Positions 27,901 to 39,900 of a stretch of 64,000 nucleotides of DNA are shown here, piece after piece. This stretch comes from Lutraria lutraria. Taxonomy: Eukaryota; Mollusca; Bivalvia; Venerida; Mactridae. The first letter of the stretch is position 1. Each line of letters starts with the position of its first letter. Below the pieces are notes generated by a model. The model saw only the letters and a list, made by a program, of their open reading frames with translations, made no database searches and was not told the DNA's origin. Made by a program: the position numbers and the translations under genes. The DNA lies in the NCBI GenBank assembly GCA_964023205.1, contig OZ026842.1, positions 8,835,407 to 8,899,406 of the forward strand. The letters run 5' to 3'.

Positions 27901-30900
27901 ACAGGCTTATATAGGAAAATTTAAAATATATTCTTGTCCAAACCACAAGGCCTACAGCTGAGATATTTGGTATGTAGTCTTGTCTAGTAGACGTCTATCA
28001 AGTTTGTACAAATTTTGGTCCTGGGTTAAAAATTGACCCGCCCCGGCGTCACTTGATTTATGTAGGCTTATATAGGAAAATGTAAAAAATCTTCTTGTCA
28101 GAAACTACAAGGCCTAGACCTAAGATATTTGGTAATGTAGTATTATCTAGTGGACCACGGCTTAGTTTGTTCAAATGATGGCCCCGGGGTCAAGAATGAA
28201 AATAGGTGAAAAATATTGTTGTCAGGAGATATTTTTTTCTGGTGAGCAATATAGGTCCATCATGGCCCTTTTATCTTAAATAGTGTTGTTTCCAACTCAT
28301 AATGGTACAGTTATGGGATTGTGTTGTTAATGATTTCTACGCAATGTTTTTGCTTATTGTTGTGATTATAACAAATTGTATCAAATATGTATCACATACA
28401 TTTTAAGCTGTATGATCGGCCTTATGTCGTATTTTCCAAAACATTATCACATGTGGATTCATTGCAACTCAAACTAAAGTTTACCTGTTACTTCTACATT
28501 TGTTATACTATGTTTTTCATCGAGTTGAACATCGCCATCAAACACTGTAACTAGACATATGTATGCTCCACAATCTTCTACAGCGACTGATGTGATTTTA
28601 ACCTCGACCGATATATTAGTGTCTTGCACAACGGGATTGAATTCTATCCCATTTAGAGTAGATGTGGTAGCATTATCGCCAGGAGCTGTTATTGTATACA
28701 GCCGAACAGGCATGTTTGTTTCATTAAACTTAGCTATGGTCACATTCTGGGGAAAAGTGAAGTCTGTTACATTGCAAACTAGCACGCTGTCTTCACCCCT
28801 TTCAAACGTGTAGTTTGTCATACCAAATGCAACACTTCCTGTCAATATAAAACGTTCCACTTAACACTATGTTTATATTTATGTAATACATGTACTTATA
28901 TTATACAAGTCCTGCTAGTTAAACGGTCATTCAATATAAAACGATTACTGAAAAATATATATTGTTGTATTGCATTAATTCTTCATTAATGTGGATACCT
29001 ATATCGGCATGTGTAACAGTACAACGCTCTACCTTCATGGCACGTTATTTTGATGCAACGATAATGTAGGAATGATTTGCAATATAGGACATCGAGTTGA
29101 CTGAATTTCTAATAGTCTTGACTGATATACATGTATGTAGAGTGAACCAAACATAAATATCAATAAAGTACACTTACCATGCAGTGTACAGTTTTGCCTT
29201 CCGCTCCAACTTCCAGTTGCATTGCAGGTTACAATTGTGGTTGGTGTTCCATCAGTGGAAAATAAGCCATCTTTGCATTCAATTGTCAGATTGGATTCAA
29301 CTTGATGTTCCATGTCATTGCCTTCAATTTCTTTAATGGTGTTGTCAGATGTTTCATACGCACCACAAGTAACTGGCGAGCATGTTACATTTGCACTCCA
29401 TGTTCCGTTTCCAAGGCACTCAATTGTCGAGATATCACTACCGATTTCGAAACCATAGTCACATACAATTTCAACGGAATCACCTACTGCTGTTTTACCG
29501 TCATTTCCGTGGATACTTCCATTGATTACTTCGAAAGGTTCACAGGACATATTGTTACAGATTGGAGGGATTTCCCAGGTTCCATTTGCTAGGCATCTAA
29601 CCGTCACATTTGAGTAATCGTTACATTCTATCGTTACGTTGTCATTGTACTCAGTGCCAGTCGAATGTATGACACGGCCAGCTGAAATGGTATCGTTAAA
29701 CGTGCTGCAATTAACTTTACTACATGATGGAAGTTCTGTCCAATTTCCATTACTTTGACACCTCAGTTCAGATTCTCCTGTTAAATCATAACCATCGTTA
29801 CAGGAGACAATTATCGTTGAATTAAACAGGAGTTCTTCTGTCTGATTGTATTCGGACGGATTAGCTAGCACCATATTGTCAGGCAATTCTAACATTTCAC
29901 ATTGCACAAGGCCACAGGTAGGACTTTCACTCCAGCTACCGTTCGTACATATAACTGTGTCGTTACCATCTAATTCATAACCATCGTTGCAAGCTAGAAA
30001 TATTGTGTAAATGTCTGATGAAGTAGTATGACTGTTAACAGGTAATACAAACTCGTCGACACATGCGTCACTGGTATCATTTATTTCAATTGTACTTGAG
30101 TGCAAAATCATTCCATCGTAATCCAAACTGCAACGAAGAGAAACGTTTCCTTGTAGAATTTCGGGTTGTATCGTGTGAGTTATAGTTGCTACATACATGC
30201 ATCCGGTAAAGTTGGATTCCAACACAGATGCATTTTCTAATTTGTTATACGAGCCATCTCCCTGGAAAGATATTTTGAAATGTTGACATTGCATTCGTGT
30301 TTAATTTATTCAGTATTTAACTGGACCTGCAAGACATGGAATCAAAAATAAAGCAAACAGATCGTTAAAGCACACGACTGTATTATTTACACCTTTAACT
30401 TTTATTAGAATGACAGCGAATTATGAATTATAGCAAAATTTTGAAAACAAACTTGTACTCGAAAACCAAGATACTGAACCGAAATCACCTAGTATGTGAA
30501 CTTCATTCTGTTTGTCGTCATCGGCCTTTGATAATATTTTACTTTATTATACTTAATAACAAACTTTATTGTGAACTGAACCACGGGTTTCTTCCGATAT
30601 TAAATTTCTATTCATAGTATGTTTCGACCATTGGATAGGCAACAGTGCTGCCATGGCTTCTTGTATATGCTAATGTTTAACTCATCATATGTATATGTAA
30701 GCGATTACAATGAAGAACCAAACCTGATACTTTGCTTCAATATATAGATCATCGCCGGAAATCTCTTCTCTGTAGTATCCTTTGCATGACACATTCGTAT
30801 CGCGGTTTGAAATCGACGAAACAGTAATGTCTGGTTTGTCATAGCCTAGAAAAGAATCAAACTTTCTTGTTTTATTATGTACTCTATCATTTTATGTGCA

Positions 30901-33900
30901 CCAACGACGAAACCCGTTGATAAATACTCGCCATTTGTTGCAGTCGTATTCGCATAGTGTCGTTTCATTTTTTATTATTATCATGTCAATATTTTGTGTA
31001 GTCATCCATGCGATAGCTTCCTCTTGTGCGCGTCATATTTATTATATGGGTACGCGATAGATATTACATGATCCCTCGATAGCTACCTCGTGCACACTCT
31101 GTTAAATACCTATCGTCCGGTCACGTAATGGCGATCGCGTTGCCATGTAATAGCTATCGCATGCGCACATTGAAGCTATAGCGTAGCATATCATTTTTAG
31201 CCTACCATAGCACGAAGTACTCAAGTTGAGCTTTTGTGATCGTGTGTAGTCCGTCGTCCGTCCGTGCGTTGCGTCAACAATTGCTTTTAACAACATCTCC
31301 TTCTTAAGCAATTGGTCAATTTCAACGGAACTAAATAGGGACGTTCATTGCATGAAGCTCTACTAAAGGTGTTAAAAAATTAAATTTCATCAAAAATTCT
31401 GGTTGTTATGGCAACCAATTGGAACAATCATAGAAATTTTCTTGTCCAAACCGGAGTGCTAAGAGCTTAGATATTTGATGTGTCGCATTGTCTAGTGGAT
31501 GTCTACCAAGTTTATTCAAATTATTTGCCTATGGTCAAAATTGGCTCCGCTCCATGGGTAACCTGATATTAAATAGATTTATATAGACATTTATTAAAAA
31601 TCGTCTTATCAGAAACAACAATACATAAAACTTAGATATGTTTTGTGTAATATTGTCTAGTGGACTTCTACCAAGTTTGTTCAAATTATTGCCCTGGTGT
31701 CAAGATTGGCTCCGCCCTGGGGTTAACACTACTTATACAGGCTTATATAGGAAAATTTAAAATATATTCTTGTCCAAACCACAAGGCCTACAGCTGAGAT
31801 ATTTGGTATGTAGTCTTGTCTAGTAGACGTCTATCAAGTTTGTACAAATTTTGGTCCTGGGTTAAAAATTGACCCGCCCCGGCGTCACTTGATTTATGTA
31901 GGCTTATATAGGAAAATGTAAAAAATCTTCTTGTCAGAAACTACAAGGCCTAGACCTAAGATATTTGGTAATGTAGTATTATCTAGTGGACCACGGCTTA
32001 GTTTGTTCAAATGATGGCCCCGGGGTCAAGAATGAAAATAGGTGAAAAATATTGTTGTCAGGAGATATTTTTTTCTGGTGAGCAATATAGGTCCATCATG
32101 GCCCTTTTAGCTTAAATAGTGTTGTTTCCAACTCATAATGGTACAGTTATGGGATTGTGTTGTTAATGATTTCTACGCAATGTTTTTGCTTATTGTTGTG
32201 ATTATAACAAATTGTATCAAATATGTATCACATACATTTTAAGCTGTATGATCGGCCTTATGTCGTATTTTCCAAAACATTATCACATGTGGATTCATTG
32301 CAACTCAAACTAAAGTTTACCTGTTACTTCTACATTTGTTATACTATGTTTTTCATCGAGTTGAACATCGCCATCAAACACTGTAACTAGACATATGTAT
32401 GCTCCACAATCTTCTACAGCGACTGATGTGATTTTAACCTCGACCGATATATTAGTGTCTTGCACAACGGGATTGAATTCTATCCCATTTAGAGTAGATG
32501 TGGTAGCATTATCGCCAGGAGCTGTTATTGTATACAGCCGAACAGGCATGTTTGTTTCATTAAACTTAGCTATGGTCACATTCTGGGGAAAAGTGAAGTC
32601 TGTTACATTGCAAACTAGCACGCTGTCTTCACCCCTTTCAAACGTGTAGTTTGTCATACCAAATGCAACACTTCCTGTCAATATAAAACGTTCCACTTAA
32701 CACTATGTTTATATTTATGTAATACATGTACTTATATTATACAAGTCCTGCTAGTTAAACGGTCATTCAATATAAAACGATTACTGAAAAATATATATTG
32801 TTGTATTGCATTAATTCTTCATTAATGTGGATACCTATATCGGCATGTGTAACAGTACAACGCTCTACCTTCATGGCACGTTATTTTGATGCAACGATAA
32901 TGTAGGAATGATTTGCAATATAGGACATCGAGTTGACTGAATTTCTAATAGTCTTGACTGATATACATGTATGTAGAGTGAACCAAACATAAATATCAAT
33001 AAAGTACACTTACCATGCAGTGTACAGTTTTGCCTTCCGCTCCAACTTCCAGTTGCATTGCAGGTTACAATTGTGGTTGGTGTTCCATCAGTGGAAAATA
33101 AGCCATCTTTGCATTCAATTGTCAGATTGGATTCAACTTGATGTTCCATGTCATTGCCTTCAATTTCTTTAATGGTGTTGTCAGATGTTTCATACGCACC
33201 ACAAGTAACTGGCGAGCATGTTACATTTGCACTCCATGTTCCGTTTCCAAGGCACTCAATTGTCGAGATATCACTACCGATTTCGAAACCATAGTCACAT
33301 ACAATTTCAACGGAATCACCTACTGCTGTTTTACCGTCATTTTCGTGGATACTTCCATTGATTACTTCGAAAGGTTCACAGGACATATTGTTACAGATTG
33401 GAGGGATTTCCCAGGTTCCATTTGCTAGGCATCTAACCGTCACATTTGAGTAATCGTTACATTCTATCGTTACGTTGTCATAGTACTCAGTGCCAGTCGA
33501 ATGTATGACACGGCCAGCTGAAATGGTATCGTTAAACGTGCTGCAATTAACTTTACTACATGATGGAAGTTCTGTCCAATTTCCATTACTTTGACACCTT
33601 AGTTCAGATTCTCCTGTTAAATCATAACCATCACCACAGGAGACTGTTATCGTTGAATCAAAGTTGAGTGGTTCAGTCCGATTGTATTCGGACGGATTAG
33701 CGAACACCATATTGTCAGGCAATGCGAAAATTTCACATTTGATTCGAATACAGGTTGGAAACTCGTCCCATTCTCCTGAAGAATTGCATTGGACAGAACG
33801 GTTGTTGGAAATAACGTAGCCATCATGGCATGACAGACCTATCTCATCACCAAAGAAGAACACGGCACTAGTATTGGCATCGGTCTGAGCATTTTCAGGG

Positions 33901-36900
33901 GTTGGAAATGTTCCGCAACTCACAGGTAAACACTCGCCCAAATCACCCCATTCGCCGCTAGGCAAACACACAATCTGAGAATTACCGTCAAGTTCATATC
34001 CGTCGTCACATGATATCTTTGAATTATTTACGACTGCATTTTGTGGTATGATAAGATCCCCACAGTCTGTTTGCTCACATTGTGGCCTTGATTCCCAAGA
34101 TCCATCTTCTCGACACGTAATATTTGATTCTCCAATCATGACGAATCCATTGTTGCATTCAAACACAGCATAATCCATGTATCTATTTCCAGACATGTCT
34201 ACAAGTGTACCATTTGATATATCGTCTATATCTTCACATACTACGAGCGTACAATTTGGAGGAGAAGACCACATTCTGTTTTCTTCACAGATTACAGTAT
34301 TGATACCTATCGGTATGTAACCCTCTTCACAACTAACATTTATCTTATCTTGAAACACACGTTCTGTCAGTATCGCTGTTGAAACCGTTGTATGATCAGG
34401 AACAACAAAGTCTTCGCACACAACAGGCGAACAGTCAGGAATATTCTTCCATGCGTTTGGTGTCTTGCACACTGTAGTTTCTACGTTGGAAAGCCATTCA
34501 TATCCGTCTTCACATTCAACTTTAAGTATGGATCCGTACGTCGACCCGTTCGTTGATATGTTTCCGTTACTAATGTTGGAGATTTCAGAACATACGACTG
34601 TAAAGATTATCAAAATAAATCAATTAAATACCTTCTGTGTCCGACTTTGAACCAAATATAACTGTTCTTTTGAACTATTACATAACACAGCTGTTGAAAT
34701 ATCGAGTTTAAGGAGTGATAGATACTTATAGTTCAGTCTAGTGTACAGTATGTTTTTATGCCTTAAAAGAAAACCATCGACTCTTTTGTTGTGCTAATGC
34801 CATTATATAAATATCACATTTCTAAGAGGGCGTTATTAAAAATTGTCAGCACCAGAAAAATAATGTTGACCAGGCAGGACCGAGGTCAACATTACTTTTT
34901 CGAGGTCTGGCGATTTTTAGAACGCCGTCTTAGATATGTGATATATATTTTATTATACCGATGATTTCATAGAAATGTTACAAGATTAATGATGTCAACA
35001 TTTTGATAAGCAATGACATTACATAGACTATCAAGCTTTTACAAACGGTTCAAACCCAGTAAACAAAACTCTGGTATAATCAGAAGTATTTTTCAAGTAG
35101 AATGTACAACATATTTTATTATGAACAACTCGTCAAATAAACTTGAAATAATTTAAAGCCCATTAGCTTTTTGCTGTAGAAAATACATGCTAAAACCTTC
35201 AATCCCAAGATAATTATTACCGACGAAACAAGCTCTTTTTCGTCTGAAAACACTCATTTCACTGTGAATTTTGCTTTTGTAAACTTGAAATATGTAGAGC
35301 GCGTGACGTCACTTAACTACGTGTGCACAGCATGACTGCGGGAAAACTCAGGTGTTCTATAAATAGTATTTATGTCAATGATATTTAAAACAAGAGGGCC
35401 ATGATGGCCCTGTATGATGGTCCTGTAAATGCTCACCAGGAAAAAAGGAGACGAACATTGTTAAAATATTTCTACACGAGTCCAAGCAAAATCAAGTGAG
35501 CCTAAGGTCAGGGCCAATTTTTACCCCAGGGCCATAATATGAACAAATTTGGAAGAGGTCTGCTAGACAATACTACATACAAAATATCTTAACTCTAGGC
35601 CTTGTGGTTTCGGAGATTTTTTTAAATTTTCCTATATAAGCCAATGTAAATCAAGTGACCCCCGGGGCGGGGCCAATTTTGACCCTATTGAAATAATTGG
35701 AACAAACTTGATAAAGGGCCACTAGAAAATGCTACATACCAAATATCTTAGCACTAGGCTTTGTGGTTTAGGAGAAGAAGGTTTTTCAAATTGTCCTATA
35801 TAAAATAGAATAAACTTTAGGGCAGGGCCAATTTTGACCCTGGGGCCATAATTTGAACAACCTTGGTAGAGGTCTACTGGACAATGCTACATACAAAATA
35901 TCTAAGCTCTAGGCCTTGCGGTTTCGGAGAAGAAGGTTTTTTAAATTTTCCTATACAAGTCTATAGAAATTAAGTGACCCCAGGGGCGGGGCCAATTTTG
36001 ACCCTAGGGCAATAATTTGAACAGACTTGGTAGATGTCCACTAGACTATGCTACACACCAAATATCAAAGCTCTAGGCATTGTAGTTTTTGACAGAAGAT
36101 TTTTTAAATTTCCTATATAAGTCTATGTAAAATCAAGTTACCCCAGGGCGAGGCCAATTTTGACCCCAAGGGAATAATTTGAACAAGCTTTGTGGAGTTC
36201 CATTAGACAATGCTACATACCAAATATCTCAGCTCTAGGCCCTGTGGTTTTGGACAAGAAGATTGTTTAAGTTTTTTTATTTGTTGCCATAGCAACCAGA
36301 GTTTTTAATGAAATTTATTTTTTTGAACAACTTTAAAAGGGGACCTCCAAGGATCATTTCAGCAGAGTTTGGTTGCAATCGGCATAGCGGTGTAGGAGGA
36401 GATGTTGTTTTAAGTAAATATGGACGCCACTTCACGACGAATGACGCATGATGGTCGCAGGGCGATCACCAAAGCTCACCCTGAGCACATTCGTGCTCTG
36501 GTGAGCTAAAAAGTACAATAGCCGTTTCGGAAAAAAATTCCTGCTATAAAGTATGCACGAGAGGAAAACACACCGGATTCCTCTGTTATAGAACAAACAT
36601 AAACTATTAAGACCAATACATTTATAAGCTTATTGGACTTCAATAACCGAAACTTAGTTTGAACTGTAAGCGCGCATGTGTTATTACCTTACAAAGACAT
36701 TAACGCCCGCTCAGGTATACGAGACTTTACATTGGAAACGGGAGCGAGGTATAATAATAATTGTTAATAAAACGTGTATCCACACACAGTAATATAATGT
36801 TCACCCCATAGATAGATATATGTATATTCATATAAATAAATTGAACGTGCCCCCTGAAGGACGAATTCATATCTAAAATGTAACATTAATATATCTTTAT

Positions 36901-39900
36901 CTTACTTCTATTGCACGAATCTTGTTCTGCAACATACATTTTGCCAGTCGCACATACACAAGTGCTTTCGATGCAATCTGATCGTTTTGTTTTACAACGC
37001 TTTTTCATTGCATTTCCACAAGTTGTATTGTAGGCAACGTCTGAAAATATACGACAAAATCGACTTAATAGCGAAATTACTTCATTGATTTTGCTTTAAT
37101 TCTAAATGCACCAAGTTGTAGGGTATGCCCCTTTAAAAGAAAGTTTGAGGTTGAAGAGAACTTAAAAAACCTACACTTTGATATAGACCGAACAGGCCGT
37201 ACTCATCGGGAGACTGTTATTCCTCTATTTCTTGTATGGTCCTGTGTGGTGGTTTGGTTTCGGTTGAGGAATATTGTGTGGTGGTTGGGATTCGGTTGGG
37301 GAATATTGTGTGGTGGATTGGTTTCGGTTGGGGAATAGTGTGTGGTGGTTGGGTTTCGGTTGGGGAATAGTGTGTGGTGGTTGGGTTTCGGTTGGGGAAT
37401 ATTGTGTGGTGGTTTGGTTTCGGTTGGGGAATATTGTGTGGTGGTTGGGTTTCGGTTGGGGAATATTGTGTGGTGGTTGGGTTTCGGTTGGGGAATATTG
37501 TGTGGTGGTTGGGTTTCGGTTGGGGAATATTGTGTGGTGGTTGGGTTTCAGTTGGGGAATATTATGTGGTGGTTGGGTTTCGGTTGGGGAATATTTAGGA
37601 GAATAGTAAGGTTGGATGTTTTGTATGTGAATCACTTTCATACTCGTATTTTGAATGCATGTTTACCTACTGTTTCTACAATTTGAATGAAAATGTTTAC
37701 CAACTGATTTCAATACGTACATGTTGGCAGGGGACTTGGATCACCATCATTCAATTCTTTAAATGGAACAATGACGACAACAGCAGTAACAATAAAACGT
37801 CCAAGTTTACTGGAAGTACCCGGGTCAGTTTTTATCCCAAGCCTGACGAGAATCACATATGCAGAAGGGGGTGTTTTACCATTCCTTAAAACGATGACGA
37901 TTGTAAAACTTACTACAACGCTGCCGTTTCTGAAACAAAGACAATAGTTATATAACCGGCTCATTCGATTTCGCAACATATAGCTTCTATTTCTAAGTGA
38001 CACGTTGATTTAAATTTATCGATTAAAATTATCAATCGTTAAAAATTAGTATCAATTGAAAATAGGCAATTGACATTTGATTCCGATGTAGATAGATACC
38101 GACCTATCTTGTAAATCATCATCCAACTTAAAGGCCCATTAGCTTTTTGAATTTAGTTAAACAGAACAATAGATAAAATGATTGTAAAATATAAGAAATG
38201 TATTTCATTTGCTCTAAAACAACATTTATACAATGCAATTCTTTAGCCACACCACATACAAATGCTGTCACATGCTTGTTCTTATATTTTGCAATATCAT
38301 TGAAAAAAATACTGTGCTACATTTCTATATGTACTTCGTGATTAAAAAGAAAATTTCAGAATGTTTTTTTATAGAAAGTTAAAGTCATTTTCACTGATAA
38401 GACATCTTTCTAGGTAAAATAAGACCTACTTTAATTTTAACATCCAAAATGCTAATGGGACTTTAATATTTACTAAAAATCGACATAAGATCGAATGTGG
38501 AGCTAGCACATGCACCGTTATCTAAGAGATCTTAGTTTGGTGTTAAATATTCCATCTGAAACATGCTTATTAAAACATAAACATAGACGTTTTGCTACGT
38601 TTAGAATTCTTTAAATTGTCTTAAGTTTTTAACATTTTTATTCTTTTTCTTACTTCAACTCATTAACGACACATCCTTCAAGATCTAGGTCATCGATATT
38701 GCTTGTTTTCGCCTTTTGTGTAATCTGGAACAGAAGAAGATTATATCATTTTTCATATTGCTCACAACGTCTGCAGATAACTGCTTGACGAACAGGTTAC
38801 TGAATCTCTGTGTAATAACATCTGATTCAAAAAAGTAAAATTGGAAATGACATGTATAAATATCAATGTTGCTAATTACTCTTTTGACGCAACATAAAAG
38901 GGAAATTAGTATTGTTTAGTATTGTATAACTGATTACGGTCGGCATGACTTTGTTGACTTAACAATCAAATTATATAAAGATGTTTTTTTTTACAAACGC
39001 CATTTGAATGTCATTTATTATATTGGCGAGCAACGAACGTCAAAAGTAAAGCGAAAAAATATGTTAACAACACAAAATAAAAAATGTCAATACCTCGTCA
39101 CAGAACGCGGTCGAATAATTCTGGAATGTACCCGAGTTAGTGTCTGCCATGTCTGCAGTGTATTCTAAGTTACTGACAGTGGCTTCAAAGTTGTAGGTTC
39201 CTCTCACAGTGTCTGAAATAAGTTTGTTACTGACTTTTTCTGACCGTTACTGCCGTTACTACCTACTAATTTAGATTGTATTAAAATGACTTCACTTATG
39301 ATAAGTTTTAAATGACTTCGCGTTCGAGAAGTGTTACAATATCGTAATACAGACCTAGTTCTCCGAGCACTGACATGTCTGTTATTACAAAACGGTCATG
39401 ATCTTGTATATATTTCCAAGTTCAGGTTATCTGTTCTTTTTTACGAAACGTTTATGCTAGTACAATTATAAAGGAAATACAAACCATCTTCTTTGGATGC
39501 AGTCACTAAAACAGCAACAATAACAGCAATCATAGCCAATAAAACGACAACAAGAGCTGCTATTATCGCGACCTTACACTTCATGCGTGAGCGGCGAGAG
39601 GGTTGTTTATCGTAACTATTAGTTCTGTTTGTTTCATCGGATATACCGCCTGTCGGGTCGTCATAGCCGGAGTGTCCTGTCCATTTCGTGCGTATCTAAA
39701 ATAACAAAACAAACGGACTTCAAAGACGCAGAAGATTGAAAACACTTTAGAATTCCATATGCAAGTATGAAACGTATCCTGAAGGGATTACGAAAGGTAG
39801 GGTAAACTTTGAACGCGAATCCTAATAAGATATCTAGTAAAAAGTTTCATTTTGTTGCAGGAAAAATGAAGACTACTTCATGCCGAATAATCTGCCCAGA

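Larger units (their letters stand above)
21880..33640. repeat. 3.84-kb tandem triplication spanning exons and introns
   Basis: Three head-to-tail copies with a period of 3,836 bp (3,835 for part of the first because of a one-base indel). Corresponding landmarks lie at 22751/26587/30423, 23430/27266/31102 and 24649/28485/32321. Introns, including an internal transposon-derived segment, are as well conserved as exons, with only scattered substitutions such as at 31118 and 32110. Both outer limits fall inside Sushi-coding exons, near 21880 and 33640. Confidence 0.93.

Noticed and set aside
21880..33640. Triplication purely as an assembly error
   Set aside because: Copies differ by distinct substitutions and a one-base indel, and the two ends are different sequences; still only long reads can settle the copy number.
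21460..34613. Four separate Sushi genes
   Set aside because: Exon phases, acceptors and donors chain into one reading frame with the neighbouring Ig exons, and no separate start codon with signal peptide is seen for any of them.
37225..37641. 110-138-codon open frames on both strands
   Set aside because: They arise from a stop-free 32-bp minisatellite and are not needed to join the flanking exons.
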